This document shows positions 1-14,358 of a stretch of 64,000 nt of DNA, in pieces. Under the pieces are notes generated by a model. It ran no database searches. It was not told the origin of the DNA and worked only from the letters and a program-made list of their open reading frames with translations. Source of the DNA: Brachypodius melanocephalos (taxonomy: Eukaryota; Chordata; Aves; Passeriformes; Pycnonotidae); NCBI GenBank assembly GCA_013398615.1, contig VZSR01002340.1, positions 11,359,539-11,423,538 of the forward strand. The letters are read 5' to 3'. Position 1 is the first letter of the stretch, and each line of letters starts with the position of its first letter. The position numbers and the translations under genes were made by a program.

Positions 1-3000
1 TGATGGGATGTTGCTCACAACGTACAGGTGAGGTAAGTGGGTGTCTGTTGGGGAGAAGGTGTGGAAGTGGGATGGTTTCTAAATGCATTGTTTTGGTCTG
101 GAATCCCAGGCAGCTGGAATTACTGGTGTGTGGAAAACAAGATTTTAATCTTTAATCTTTGACATGGAATGGAAAATTTGGGACAGATGTCCTTTTAAAC
201 TGATTTCCTATAAATCAAATATTTGTGTATGGAAACAGCATTTGATTAGAATTGTCTACTTTTCCTCAGCAGACATAAGGGCTTTGATTTCAGAGCATCC
301 ATCTTAATATGTTTATCTTCAGAGAAATCCAGAAAGTTTTACCACAGAAAAGTTATATACAGAGATTAAATGACTCTCCCAAAGTCATATAGGAAGCCTG
401 TGCCACAGCAAGGAAATGAATCCACATCTCCTGGATCCTTGGCTACTATCTTAGCCACTTTTTTTCCCCCTGCAAAACAAATTTTATGTTAGAGTTTAAA
501 TTTCTGGGTGTACCTCAATTCTCATTGGGCGTCCAGCTCTATACATTTAGTAGGGTCACGGTAAATTTTATTCAAAGCTTTTCTGACTCAGAAAATGGAA
601 AAATAAAGTAGGTCTTTTATGTAACTGTGTCAGAGGCAACTTAGACAGCAGCCAAGCCTTTCAAGGAAAGTGGATTTCCCTTGTGTGTTCTGGCTTATAA
701 ATCCTGTCTCTTTTATTTTAGGAATATAATTGTTGCACCTTCCAAAACAACACACAAGGAGCCAACTGCAACAGTCAGTGTCTTGTGTGCCTGCAATGGT
801 CTTGGCCAATGCAAGGAAAGAAGGATTGATATAAAATTAATGAAAAGGAAAGACAGAAAAACCAAAACAAGTGGGTTTAATCACTACAAATAGCTCACTT
901 CTGGCAAGACATCATCTGTTGGGTGTACACAGATGAGTCATTCTGTCTCTTGTGATCACTCTAATCAAAGGGGAGGACTGGATCCTTCGTGGTGCTGATT
1001 CAGTCCTCCTGAGATAGGTTTCTAAAATAAGTGTGATGAATCATTTTCTAGCAGCTCCTGTCTCCCTTCACTGGCTGTAGAGCACCTTACAGCGGACACA
1101 TGACTTGGACACAAGAGAAAAGCCAAACATTATTTCTCTCATGTAGATGCCAGCTATACAGCTTGTCCTAAGTTGTAGGTAAAGCAATTAAGGCATCTTT
1201 GTATTTTTCACTCTGATTTGCTCCAGTCACAAGTTTGTCTGTAGACATTGCCTAAGAGTAAAAAAAAAAAAACCCAGAAAAACCATGATGAATGAAGAAT
1301 GTCCAAAGTTTTAAAATTATGCAGAAGACATTTTCTTGTACATAAATATCACTTCTTGACTCCACAGACACGTAAAATTCCTCATAAAAGTAAAATCTGT
1401 TTAATCACTGAGTTGTATTTCTTCTTCGGTCAGTTAATGAAGGAAAGGGATAAACATGAGGTGAAATCAGAATCTACCATGAAAAGACTCTGTGTTGTAG
1501 AACCTTTCAGTTCTCCAGAAAATCCTGTTTGTCTCTTGTCAATACAGGGAAAGAACTTCAAAATTCATAAACAGATGAGCTGTTGCATCCTTTTACCAGG
1601 ACATCAGTGACCAGCTGCTTCTGCTCCCTAAGGTAAACAAGTTCTTTTAGGGAAATGAAAAGAAGTAGCTTCCTCTAATTTCTTTTCACTTTCCAGGCTG
1701 CCTTTCACCCCAACATTATCTTTTTTAAGGTATTCAATTACGGCATTTTGCATTTTAGAATCTTTCTTCAACCATGTGATTTGAGAAGGAATACCTTACC
1801 ATTTATACTGCCTACTGTGCAGCACAACAGCATTTTGATATTTCTGAGTCCTACATACATATTATTAATTATTACAAATATAAAATAATATACTGGTATT
1901 GATTTAACAAATACAAATGTTAATATTAATAAATATGCTAATAATTAATATTTCAATAAAAATAAAAACATAAAGCAAATGAAAAATCCAACCTAAGTGG
2001 TAACAATACCCACAGTGCAAAAGCCCATTGAAACAATAAAACCCAATTTCTGTCCCTTGATGTTAGGAGTCTCATTCCTGCTTTAAAAGTCTGTAGGTTT
2101 CTGTAGGGTTTTAATATAAAATTAAACTGTGAGGAAACTTCTGCAGAAATGCACTTAGGACAAATATGATTCTTTAAATTTTAGGAACAAAATGGGAAAA
2201 AAAATCATACCTTTTCCATAATGGTTGTGCAACTGCAGAATAATCACAGTTCTTTGCTACCAGTTTTTTAATAACCCTGTTTTCCTAGGGAGCTCTTTCT
2301 GCCTTTTTGTTTTGCATTGTTCACGTTTTTGTGCTTCCTTTCTTAGCTGTTCTGCTGGTGCAGGTTCTTGCACCTGGGCAGCACTGGGAAGAACCCAGGC
2401 TGCCTCTGATGAACTCACCAGTCAAGCTGTTGACTCCAAAACATCCTCTGGCCTCAGTATTCCCTTCTGGCAGTGTAAGACCTGAGCTCACATCGTTGGG
2501 CAAAGACAAAACAGGAACCCAGCTTAAAATAGTAGATGATGCCATATAGATTGTCCGGATTTTTTTTTTTTTTAAACTGGGTCAACTTTGTGCCAGTGGA
2601 AGTGGTGGCTGAGATGTCCATTTAAAGTCATAAAGTGATCTGGGCTTGCTGGTGAGGACCATCTCCCTCCAGGCTGTGCCAGGGTAACCCAGTCCAGAGC
2701 TACTTCCAAGCCTGACCTTCCATTCTTCCCTTTAATATCTCTCCCAGTCTTCGACCATATCTGCTCTTACCTTTGCAGCGTGCCTGAGTCCCAGCTCATC
2801 CCTTCTGCCTGCTCTTCCTGTGCTGTCTGTCTCCCAAATCCCCTCTTCTGCCTCCTGCTATTTCTTCCTTGCACTCTGACACAACCATAGGAAGGCACTT
2901 CCTATCCCACTGCAGGGTCGTTTGACCTAATAAATAATAAATGAATAAATAATTCCCAGTTATTTTGTCTGCGGCACTGCGGGTCTCTTGGAGATGAAAC

Positions 3001-6000
3001 TGAAACATTCTAATCCTGAACGGGAAATTATCAAGCCTGGTGAAGAAAAAGCAGATGTGTAGTGCACTTACAGTGCACCTGGGTTTCCTTCATTGGGAAA
3101 CCAACAGGCTTATGCTCTTTTTCAATGAAAATAAAGTAGGTACCCTTTCTTCAGACAACAGATATTAAACTGTGGTGATTGAAGGAAACCATAGTTTTTA
3201 CTTGCAGGAATAGATAACTTGCACTAAAGAATATTTAAATAATTGTCCAGTGAGATCTCAGAAGCCTAATTAATCTTGTTTTTTTAGAGAAACTAGGACA
3301 CCAAGAAACTCTAGAGGTTTGATAAGAAACTATTAACAATTTAAAATTCAGTTGGGACAGGACAAGACGAGCCTGACACTGATCTTACCAAAATCACTGT
3401 GTGACACTATCCAAAAGGGATGAAGAAATTGTAACATCAAGATGAAAATTATGCTGCCATAAAACACTTGTGACTGTTTTCTGATTTTTTCCTTTCTTTT
3501 CAAGACGACAGGGTGGATGGTTAGAGATAGTTGTGTAGACATAATGCTTTTAGCACTTCACAAAGAATGTAATACTGTGTGACCTGTTTTTAAATCTGAA
3601 AAATCAATAAACAATGCTAGCAAAAGTGAACATCAATGTAGCATCAATGCAAACATGGGAAAAAACAACAGATTACGACAGTTTTTGTAAAAAGAAGGAT
3701 CTTCATCCACTGCTGCTAATCCTGATATCCCATGGGCTCCTTCTCCTGGCTGGCTGCTACTCAGTGTTTTAATCAGAGATCTCAAAGGCTACTAGCAAAA
3801 TAAAAAACGTGCATTAGCAGGTGTTGGAAGTGCAAGTGGTGCCATATTAATCTGGGTACAAATTAACAGAGATCATAGGGCAGAGTGAGTTTAGTAAAAG
3901 TGGTGCATTCTAAATCCTGTGAACAAAGAGAGGCGATCATGCCTTTGAAATTGGCAATCCAATGCTGCAAATCAGCAGCTCTGGAAAACGTGAGGATTCC
4001 AACAAATGGTTATTTGTGAGTTCTAGTGATGTGCTGAGACTGTCTTTACTGATATAAATTTTGGTTACAAAAGGAACAGGCAACTGAACAGAAAAGTAAA
4101 TGGAATATTACTCTTCCATCTGGCAGCAGGGAGAGCTTTTTGGGAGTCATCTATCCAGTAGAATGTCTACCCTGGCAAAAGAACGTAGAAAAACTGGGAA
4201 GTGTTTAGACAAAGCTGTGACAATGACCTGAGACTACAAATACTGGTTCAGAAATACCACAGCCTGAAAGCAATTTCATGTAATAGATAGCTTTCTTATC
4301 CAGCAGGACAGCACGTAAACAAGACTCAGTGACTGGAAGCTGCAGTTAGACACAATCCAGATTAGAAATTTGCCTTTTTAATGGGGTGACAACTCAGCTA
4401 TTGGGATTGTGGTGCTTTGTCTCTCAGTTCACAGCTTGAAATACAGACCAGGCCTGGACACTTGGCCTCAGTCAGGCTGAGCTCTGGGCTTGAAGCAGAA
4501 ATTTCTGGGAGAGATGCTGTAGCCTGTACTATGTAATAGTCAATATAATTTATCACTTTCCTGTGCAGCTTTTGAAAACTCTGAAAAACTCCATTTAATT
4601 ATTGTAGAAAACAGGACCAGAATCCTTGTGTCTTCAGGAGAGATGTGGCCATCCACTGAAGTGCACTCTACAGAACCAGAGAAGGGGAAGAGTTTTATGA
4701 GGAATGTGCCCCACTGGATTGTTTAAACTCACTGCATCTGTGGCAGACCTGGATGAGGTTTTAATATACATTAAAATGATTCCGTAGGCAGTTATATACT
4801 GTGAAGCCAAAACATTTCCTTTCCTCCCCTTTTCCCTCCTCCCAAGCCCTAAGGCTTTTGATTTACAGTAGAAAAATCGAGCCAGTAAATCTATACTGTT
4901 CTATAAACAGGGCAGCACAATGTGTGTTAAAATCCTGGGCAATTTCTTGTAATCGTATGTACTTAAGTAAAATTTACATGACCATTATGGGCTGCTCTTG
5001 GGCAATGGCTCTTTGTCAGCCTATAGTGATTAGCACGTTGGTGCTGCCAGGACAAAATTCTGTCAGCACCACAAGAAGCAATTTCATCAGGTTTCTTTTT
5101 ACACAGGCTTGCGGCTCGCACTGGCCCTGCAGCCTACTAGGATTTTTTACTATTTTTTCCTTTTCCCTAGCCATGCAGTCTGACTCTTCGGATGGAAATT
5201 AAAACAATTTCAAGAATGAGGAGTTCTATCCTGTTTCTAAAAATAGCCCTGATCTTCAGCAGGGGATGTGATTCCTTAGCCATGTGCAACAAAGATGACC
5301 TCTTTGTCAGGTCTAGCCTGCAGCAGGAGGTGTCTGCTCCTGGTCTACTTTTACATGGGTTCAAAAATAAACAGGCAGTTCCTCTGGCTGGCCTCCCTCT
5401 CCAAAGGCAGGCAAGGAACATTCTGTACAAGCAGGCACTCACAATCATCCGAGGGGCCAAGTTTAATGAAGTTAATTGATGCATCAAGGACGTGTGCTAA
5501 GCATTTAACTAACATGTTCATGGGTTGCACAGCTACATATTATATCAGTGCACAGTAAACACGGTGCCGTACCTTCGGGATACCCTACGGACTGGCTTGA
5601 AAGAGAATGCATTTATTTCTGCAAAATGGAGTCTTTGTGCTCAGATCTGAAACTTATGTAACATGCCAGGGACACCAGAATATATCACTTTTCTGAAAAC
5701 AGTTGAGTAAACCAGAAATGTGTGCGATATTTTACAGAAAAACAAAAAGCAAATTATAAAAAAGGGTCACTTGAGTCCTATATGAATCACATCTTTTAGA
5801 AAAACATAACAGGGAAGGGAAAATTTTAAAGTAAAAGCAACACGAAAGTCATTGCAATGTGAACATGATGGAAAATTAACCCCTCTGTTAACAATCTTTA
5901 ATATCCAGGAATTAGAAAACTACATTATAGCAGCAGGCTCGCTGGGAGAGTGAAATTTGAAGTGAAGAATGGGTGCCCAGTGCCCCATTCCGGCAATGCA

Positions 6001-9000
6001 GAAGAATTGGCTGGAATAAAAGAAAAATGTACATTAAAGCGTGTTTTCTGTGCGAGAGAGATGCTCAGTACTGTTAGAACAAGAATCTGGGTGGGTCACT
6101 TTGACAATTAGCTCCATTAAAGTGAGTGGTGACACTAAAATATGCTGGTATGTTAATATGTGATCGAAGCTCATCTCCACAGAGACAGAGGTGCACAAGG
6201 AGGAAAAGGCAAGAAGGGGAGCCCAGGTAAAACCCTGACATGGAATTATCCCAGGAGACATCAACCCCTCAGCGGCTCATCGCCACACACGGGGAGGAGC
6301 AGAGTGAGGGAACCCCAAAAACCTCCTCAGAGAAATGAAGCCTCAGGCTGGCCTCTCCAAGGGCAGCACAGGGGATTGCCAGCCCCAGCACCAGCCAGTG
6401 ACACCAAGTGAGATAAAATCACCCAGAACATCTCTTCAGGCCACCTCACAAATAGGGCTCACAGCCTGGGGGAATGGGACTCTACAGGATGCAGGGGAAG
6501 GGCATCTTGGGTCTGTAACAAATGGATGGGGTGTTTCGTGAAGGAAACAAAAGCTGGGAAAGGGAGAAATCAAGGTGGTTTGGGAAGGAGGAAGTGTGGT
6601 AATTAGGGAGAAAGGCAACAAAAGGGGTTGATGTAAACTGTTTCTTGCCCATGTACTTTTCCAGCTGTGCCCTCTGCCTCGCCATCCCAGTCTATCCCGC
6701 CTTTCCAATACACACACCGCTCCTCAGGGCTTACCTGTGTGGCAACCACTGAGAGGAGACCACTGGCCCAGGTCAGAGGCACTGCTTGGTGCTTATGATG
6801 AGAAGCAAGATCTACTTTCCCTGTGAGGAAAGGGTTCTCCTTCTTCCAACAGTGTCAAAATTTAATTTAAATAATTGCACAACCCAATTTTCTGGAGTAA
6901 TGATTGAATAAAGAACTTGAACATGGACTTTAGCAGAAGAGACATGAAGTACCCAGAAGAGTGAGTGTGACAGTAGGTACATTATTTGATGATTTTCTGG
7001 GTCTTTTAAAACATGTTTTTCTTTAAAAAAACCCCAAACATCCAAACCACCCAGTGATTCTGGGCACATCATATGGAAAGCATTTAGCAATAAATGTTGG
7101 TGTCATCATACAGACATTTGAACAGACAGTGGCAGAGTGAATCCCTCCTCTGCTGCAGCGTTCCAGTGTGAGCTTAGGTCTGCTGTTTAAATTCTTCTCA
7201 CTGTGGTTTTCCCATTTGTAAAGGTGAGGCGTAACTGCCCTTTCTTAACTCACAGTAATTTTGTTTGAGGCTTAAAGATGGTATGGGGTGATGTGCTAAA
7301 AGCTGTGCCACTGCAAAAGACACGAGTGGTGAAAGGACAGTCTGCATAAAACCCCAAAATCTTTACTAGTGAACTTTGTAGAACTTGGACAAGCTGGACA
7401 GATAGAAAACTAGGTTCTCATCGTTGATTGTTATTTTATAAAGTTTTAAATTAGTTTTTCTCCACTTAAGCATTCTATTTATCTCCATGTCTCCCGTTTT
7501 CTCTTTCCCGTTTTTTCTGGCACTGAAGCCACCATTAGGCATTTGAGCCAGAGAATCCCAGATCTAAACTGTTTCAAAGGCTGGAAGATGAGGGATGAAA
7601 ACAGAGTTTTGGCTCCTAAAATGTAAGGTCAGCTGGGGATTCAAATTCCACTGAGTTTCGGATTGTGTGATTGTGAGATTCCAGTTCAAGCCCATCTCTC
7701 CAGTCATAAGGTGGAATTCGTGACATTAAAATTCTTTCCACAGCACGAAAGGGATGTCATCATAAACACTACATTATGACTTCCCTACAGGTTGCTGCAG
7801 AAGAGGAAACTAACCCAGGAACAGCAGAGACATTTAAAAAACATCATGACCTTTGAGTAACAGAAAACATGGGAAAATCTAAGTCTTAAAGAAACTAATT
7901 TGATTCTGGTTTGGCACTCTGTGCAATTCCCTGCATAAAGAAAAGTTTAGGCCAGGGTTTTCTGCTCTGCTGCCTCTTTAAACTTCAGGCACAGTTTTGC
8001 ATATAAATGTTCTAAATCTGAGATCTTCATGAATCCTAAACCAGGCATTGATGCTTCTAAAGTGTAGCAATTAATTAGGAGAGTGTCATTGTGAGAAAGG
8101 CAACCACAGCAACACTCAAGCTCTGAATCTGGACATGGAAAAAAAAAAAAAAACAAAGCAGAAACAAAAACAAAGAAAAGAAACAGAGTCTGTGTTGGAG
8201 CCTTTCTAAAAATCATATGCAAGAATCCAGATGGAGAGAGTGCTGGCTGCTGTTCATGTCTAACATGATCAGCAGATAGATGAGTGGCTTGGAGACGTGA
8301 GAAGTGGGCTAGAGAAAGTGCCAGACTGCTAGCTGGGATTTCAAGGAGTGTTTGTGGTAAGCCACAGTTCAGATCTTTTTTTTGCTGTGGCCTGAGTGCT
8401 GTCTTAGAGACCATGAATGGAAACTTAAGGACCAAATATTTTGGGGCTGGTCATGATTTCAAGATAGCGATCCCATTTTCCAACCTGTAAGCCATTTCCC
8501 TTTTAAATCTTGTGAGCAACACTGAATCAAAAAAACAAGCCAGCCTCACTTCACCAAAAGTCTTGTAGCACACAGACCACAGTATTAATAAAGGAAAGAG
8601 CTACATAGGTACCGTCCTCTTCCCGAGTTTTAAACTTTTCTTTCAATTCTCCTCAGCCTTAACTACCCCAGGGTTTTGGCTGGAGAAAGTCTCTTTCTCT
8701 TTGCATCTCCCTACCCTGCTGCTACTGACAGTGCCCTCAGCCTCCCAGCTTCTTCTCCCAGTGGACATTTTATGTTCCAGTGGTCACTTTCAGTCTGTGA
8801 GATTCTGTCCAGGCTTGTCCAAGTGGCTTAACCTCCTTTCTTTTCCCTTTCACCACTGCTGTTACGTAAGGAGGCAGTGAAAGACAAACCTGGTAAAAAT
8901 CCTGCTGTGAGTATGTGTGGTCAGGCTTTTGTGGACAAAAGTGGTGGTTTCCTATTCCCAGGATTGCTAGAGTGCAGAATAAAAAGGATGAAAGCCAAAA

Positions 9001-10844
9001 AGGACATGCAGTGTTTGTGCCATCCAAAGTACCTCAACGCTTTGGTTGGTGTCAAGTCCATTGTGTCAGCCACAGACCTTTTCTTATTTGCTCAAAGAGA
9101 GAAGCTGCAATTGCAATTTGACAGGTGACAATGTAATCTTCCTTGCTTTCTGTATTCTCTGGAACATCCAATACTGCTTCCTTGGACTATCCCAGGTTCT
9201 CAGCACAAGAGCAAGATCTGGAAAAGATTATTTGACATTCTGATTTGCAGCACAACCTGAACTAACCCAGGAAGTGAGGAACCAATTGGCCTGCAGCTTA
9301 TGCTTTTTATTCTGTTAAAAATCCTCTACCAATTGGGAAACACCAGGAAAGGCAAGGTTCCCAGATGTTGGAATGATGTTCCAGAACCCTAGGGAAAAAT
9401 AGTCATTAAGGCCTGAGCATTTACAGCAGATGTCAGGTTGTTTTATAGGCTTGATTCAAAGCCCATTAAAGTCAACAAGCATCTTTATCTTGACAGGATT
9501 TGGATGGGGCCTATGCATGTGGAGGGGTCTTAAGTGACAGCTGGCCTGAGCAGGAGTGATAGGAACTTTAGAGAATGTTGTGGGAAGGGGTTTCCAAACA
9601 GAACACCCGTGGAGTATTCCTGTCTCCATACTCATGCCATGGGGTACCACGGACACGGCTCCAGAAAAGGGCCCAGCACTCTGTGCCTCTTAGCTCCAGC
9701 ACCATCTACAAGCTGGACAGGGAGAAAAGCCCTTTTCCTGTTGGATTTCCCCTTTAGCACAACTTTATGTGCTTGTATAATAGGAAACAGCCCTTTCTAT
9801 TTCTGTTCAAGTTCCAGAGGGTTGGATTTTCCCCAGAATTTTTGATTAACAGCTGAGCCTAAATCACATCTGCCTGGGGTCTCCTTTGCTTTACTGACAT
9901 ATCATAACATCCTTTCATCTGCTATTCTGAGCCAGTTCCTGGTTCTGTCAAGCAGCTCACTCTCTCCAAGAGAGACCATGTCAGTCCCTCTGTCTCTCTT
10001 AGACCTTCCTGAGCTGTTTCAAAGCAGGATTTCCATCACGACAGGGAAAACCTCTTTGTTTGAGTGTTTCTGAACCAGACTCCAAAGGACACTGGATTTT
10101 GCAGGCTATGAGATGGATTTTGTTAAAGGTAATCTGCTTCTGTATGCTCAGGTGCACTCCAGGTTTACCTGGGTGGTTCAGGGGCCAGCACAGTAAAGCC
10201 ACAGCAGCGGATTTTCACAGCATCTCATGTAAATTAAAGCACTCCCACAGCACTAGCTGGGATCTGCACATTATTCCTCACCATCAGTCACACAGAGAAA
10301 ATCCCACTGTGTGGTTTGAACTTGAATAGATTCATTTCTTGGAGGTGGAGGAGACAAGACTAAACCAAATAAAACTCATTTGCAGTTTTATATGGGGTGC
10401 CATGTAATCATCCCTGAATTAACTGAGTCACACAGGACTTTTTTTTGTTCTATCTCTGAAAACTTGGTGCAGCTTGATAGCACTGGCAATGTAAACAGCA
10501 AAAACTGTAAAAGGTGAATGGCAAAATGGTGAAGATGAGTACTGATGAACTGCATGAGTAGGAATGCAGGCAAGACAAAGCTCAGATGGAGTTGAAGCTA
10601 TCAAGGAAGGTAAGAATCAGAAGGTTTTGTGTGTACATTGGTGGAAGAAAGGGCAAAGACAGCGTGAACTAATTGCTCAGTGGGTTCAGGGTCCTAGCGA
10701 CAAGCTACAGGGAAAAAGATGTAATTCACAGCTCAGATTTCACCTGTGAGACTTGTCCTCAGGTCTCCTGAGTTTCTGAGCCTCCTGTTACAGTCTGCCA
10801 GTACCCACAGGAAAAAGAGCTGGGGATCGTCTCACCCAAGTGAG
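1..10844. other. Intergenic DNA, no gene recognised
   Basis: No open frame here resembles a known protein or has convincing exon structure. The stretch is AT-rich, with an especially A/T-dense part at about 1858-1990 made of TAAT/ATTA words. A somewhat GC-richer patch lies at about 6160-6720. Short A-runs sit at about 1260-1273 and 8138-8153. The longest open frame (7947-8435, minus) crosses a poly(A) run and has a low-complexity phenylalanine block, which fits chance. By position this is DNA downstream of the CCDC91 3' end. In mammals the next gene on that side is FAR2, but nothing of FAR2 is visible here. Confidence 0.6.
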
Positions 10845-11252
10845 GCACACAGGTCCATCACAACACATAATGGGGCAGCTGAGGCTGCTGAAGGAGCTGG
10901 CTGATGTCACTGAAGAGATAATTTCTATCCCCTTTGATAGTTCTGGCAATGAGGGAAAATTCCTAATGCCTGGCAAAAGGCAGGTGTGGCACCCTCAAAA
11001 AAGGGTAAGAAGGATCCAGGGCCATCATAACTTTATCCCTTGGGAAAATTGGGGAGCAAATGCTCTGAGAAGCTGCTTTTTAAATATATGAAGGATGAGA
11101 AAGTAACTAGAGGGAGGCAGAAGGGATTTACCAAGGGAATGTGTTGCCTACCCAGCTTCATTGCTTTCCATGACAGCCTAACACTGTGGACAATGGGAAG
11201 GAGAGGGACGCTGAATGCCCTGATTTTCATCAGGGCCTCAAAAACACCTCTT
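10845..11252 (+). mobile_element. Decayed CR1 LINE ORF2 fragment (reverse transcriptase)
   Basis: This is an internal fragment of a chicken-repeat-1 (CR1) non-LTR retrotransposon, from the reverse-transcriptase part of ORF2. In one frame (from 10,840) it reads LLKELADVTEEIISIPFD followed by a block ending GKRQVWHPQKR, which parallels the CR1 segment with ELADV, a conserved tryptophan/lysine stretch and a KKG block. After a frameshift, the frame from 11,040 reads GFTKGMCCLPSFIAFHDS, matching the CR1 GFTKGKSC…LIAFYD block. It continues to LIFIRASKT where intact CR1 has LDFSKAFDT. The catalytic aspartate position has therefore become isoleucine. The copy has frameshifts, no 5' or 3' end and no coding capacity. 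The identification rests on remembered CR1 consensus; exact ends are uncertain by tens of bases. Confidence 0.8.
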
Positions 11253-13887
11253 GTAGTATAACAATGAGATGTTGTGAGATACAGCTGAATAAGAAAACTT
11301 ATGAGTAAGCTTTTACTATCACTCTTTGCCCTTAGAACTCAGAATATCAGACCCTGAAACATTCTCTAAATGACATGAATGGTCCCTTTGCACTTTTCTT
11401 CATTGCAGGACAAATTGGGCAGTGGCTGTTCTAGGGAAAGTTAAGACCTTCCCAAATACAGAACTTGCCACCTAACTGAAGTCATGTGGAGGCAGCAGTA
11501 GGTGAGACTAGAAAGACAAGAGTGTTTTAAATTATTTGCCCTCTGGTTATCTTCAGAGAGAACTACAGTTACAAAGGAAATTTGGGCCAGAGTAATTTAA
11601 CAAAGCACTCATTTAAACTCCACAAATGTCACCCAAACTCATTCCTACCTCCAAGTAAGCAGTAGTTAAAGCCAGAGGGACATAATGATGAAGGAAAATC
11701 ATTTTCTTCCCACTCTATCAAACCAAACTCAGCGTTGAGGAAAGCTCAGCCAACCCCCAAGCAGTTGTGCCCATTGAATATTCTTCCAGAATGTTATGCT
11801 TATGCTTTAAATAATGCTGGCCACACTTGCTGACATTTTTCCCTAAGGATACACATCTGTCCATTCTGTCTCCTAATGACTCATGGAAGTTTCAGATGTT
11901 TCCTTAACAAATCTGTAATTGACAATTATATTGCTGCTTCTTATACAAAAAAGGACAATGACATTAGGTAATGACTTCAACCATAAGCTCGCTCAAATTG
12001 ACTGGAATGTAAACAACAGAGGCATGGAACAAAACTATGACAAGGAAAAGAGGAGTAGGGCATTACTGTACTGCTAAATTTTGTCTGGGTGTTTAAACAA
12101 AAATAGGGTTTTTCTTTAAAAAAAGGTCTTCTCCCTTCCTATTCAACACTTTCATTACATAATGTCAAGTATGTCAAAACATCTCCAAATTCCTTCATGC
12201 TGACTATCAGGTTATACTTACACAAAGTTTGTGTGTGTCCTTCTCTGGCAGATACCAATTAAGTGTCACTGTTTTAAATGCTGGCTTTTATCTGTTGCCA
12301 GATGAGGTCACAAACTGCTTCCTGTCAGTTGCTAGACATTTTCCTAAAGCTCAGAACTGACAGCAGAGGCGCTTTCTGTCGTTGGCTTGATTGCTTTATG
12401 TAAAAGGAAGGAAATGTTTGGGAAGACGTGGAGCCATGGGACACTGCTCAAGAGGTTGGGAAATGTCCATCCTCCAAGCAGTCCTTGCAGCACAGGAAGA
12501 TTTTAGCCCCTCCAAGATCCAAGAAGATGACTGTCCCACTTTAAGTGTGGATCTTTCAGGATGTCAGGGTGTTTTATCACCACTTTACATGGCACAGCCT
12601 TCATGCTTCACACAAGTTCCTCACCCAGAATCAGACTTCTCTAAAATGCCCAATTTTTGCCCAGAGGCAAAGCATCAGAGAAAGTTTGCAGTCCTGTGCT
12701 GCAAGCACAGCCTGATGACCTGACCCTGGGATATTTCCAGGGAATTCACTTCTCCCCATCCCTGTCCTGTAGCACCCCATCACTTTCAAGGTGGGTGTCA
12801 GGAGACATCCCAGCATTTTCCCACTGATACTTTCCATGGTTTGTCCATGTGAGGACCTTCTGTTTATTCCCCAGAGTCCCTGTGTAAACTAACACTAACT
12901 CCTGATCCCCTGTGGTCCAAGCAGCCCATAACTCTCACAGGCCTCAGAGTGAAAGCTGTGGGAACATTTGCCAGCTGAACCAGATGATATCCCCTGTCAC
13001 ACCCACTCTAGAGCTCTGACAGACCAGGTTAAGTGTGATATCGGCATCCACTACACCTGCACAGGCTGACACTGTGCTTTAAATTGTCTGAGATATCAAG
13101 ATGAGACCCAAGTTGACAGCATGAAAAAACCAGCATTTTTTAAAAAAATGAAAGAAAAATTAATTTCTCAGGAAATTACATTCTATTCATTGGGAAAGGG
13201 AAAGTTTCCCCCCAATAACTTACTCTCTGAAAATGGCAGTTAATCAAACACAGCTCCTGGTATAAAGTGCAAATCAAAACTTCTCTGAAGCGACCATTAC
13301 CAGATTGATCCAATACACAAAATAAATTCTCAATGAAAATGGCTTAAGACAGCAAGTGAATGGAAATAGTACCAACTAGTTTGGTGACCACCTGATCCCA
13401 ATCAACTCATCCAGATGAGATTTTGTGGGATGCTGTAGTGAAGACGGAGGGTTTTCTATCCAGTCTCTTTAGAGAGTATGTAATCTTGAAAAAACCTTTG
13501 CAATGCCATTGTTCAGCATGTGTCTTTGAGCAGTAGAGCTTAGATGGCATTGTTCTTCACTCCTTCCACAACAGTGGTATCTGTAAGAATGAAGCTGAGG
13601 ATCTTTTAAGAAATCAAAAGAGCAAAGTGCTATTTATGCCATGAGAGATAGCATTGCAGTACTTTCCTTCAGAGTCCCGTGCACTCCTTTGCAGACAATT
13701 CACCTTTTCCTCAAAACAGCTATCAGACCCAAGTCCATGCACTGAAGAGGAGATCATGAATCCAACCTCACTGAGGGCAGAGAGGAGGGAGATCTGGAGG
13801 GATTGCAGCAGCTGTGAGGAGTGTATGTTAGTCCTCACCGGTGGAGTCTGACTCTCAGAAGCTGCCAGTTAATTCCAGCATCCAAAG
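11253..13887. other. Intergenic DNA, no gene recognised
   Basis: I see no exon, RNA gene or clear repeat here. The open frame at 12,391-12,723 on the plus strand has no recognisable domain, and a minus-strand frame overlaps it. Confidence 0.5.
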
Positions 13888-14358
13888 GAGGCTTATGAAG
13901 ATGGTGAAGGGCTTAGAGCACTAAGAGAGTATCTCCACTAGGCTGGAAGCCATATGAGGGGTATCTGATGTCACTTGTTCTGTTCAGCTGGAGCAGACTG
14001 AGGCCAGAGCTCAGAGCAGTTCTGCACCTTCCTCATGAAGAGAAGAGGAGGGGCAGGCCCTGAGCTCTGCTCTGTGTGACCAGGGACAGCACCCAGGGAA
14101 TGGCTGGAGCTGTGTCAGGGGAGGGTTAGGGTGGATATCAGGAAAAGGTTCTTCCCTCAGAGGATGTCAGGCACTGCCCAGGCTCCCCAAGGAATGGTCA
14201 CAGCCCCAAGGCTGCCAGAGCTCCAGGAGCATTTGGAGAATGCTCTCAGGGATGCACAGGGTGGCATTGTTGGGGTGTCTGTGCAGGGCCAGGAGGTGGA
14301 TTGGATGATCCTTGTCTGTGCCTTCCAACTATCCTGAGTTACAGTTCTGATTCTGTGA
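13888..14358 (+). mobile_element. CR1 LINE 3' end (5'-truncated)
   Basis: A 5'-truncated CR1 copy on the plus strand. It begins with the GAAGATGGTGAAGGGC region and continues through CTTCCTCATGAAGAG, CTCTGCTCTGTGTGACCAG and GGATATCAGGAAAAGGTTC. It then runs through CAGGGCCAGGAGGTGGATTG and GATGATCCTTGTCTGTGCC, ending in CTGATTCTGTGA. These are typical CR1 3'-end landmarks in the right order. The open frame at 14,131-14,337 is the decayed end of this element, not a host gene. Sequence divergence suggests an old insertion. Confidence 0.9.

Noticed and set aside
1921..1953. AATATTAAT / ATTAATATT inverted repeat
   Set aside because: It lies in almost pure A/T sequence, where such dyads are expected by chance.
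7947..8435. 162-codon minus-strand frame
   Set aside because: It contains a phenylalanine block produced by a poly(A) run on the other strand. No family resemblance.
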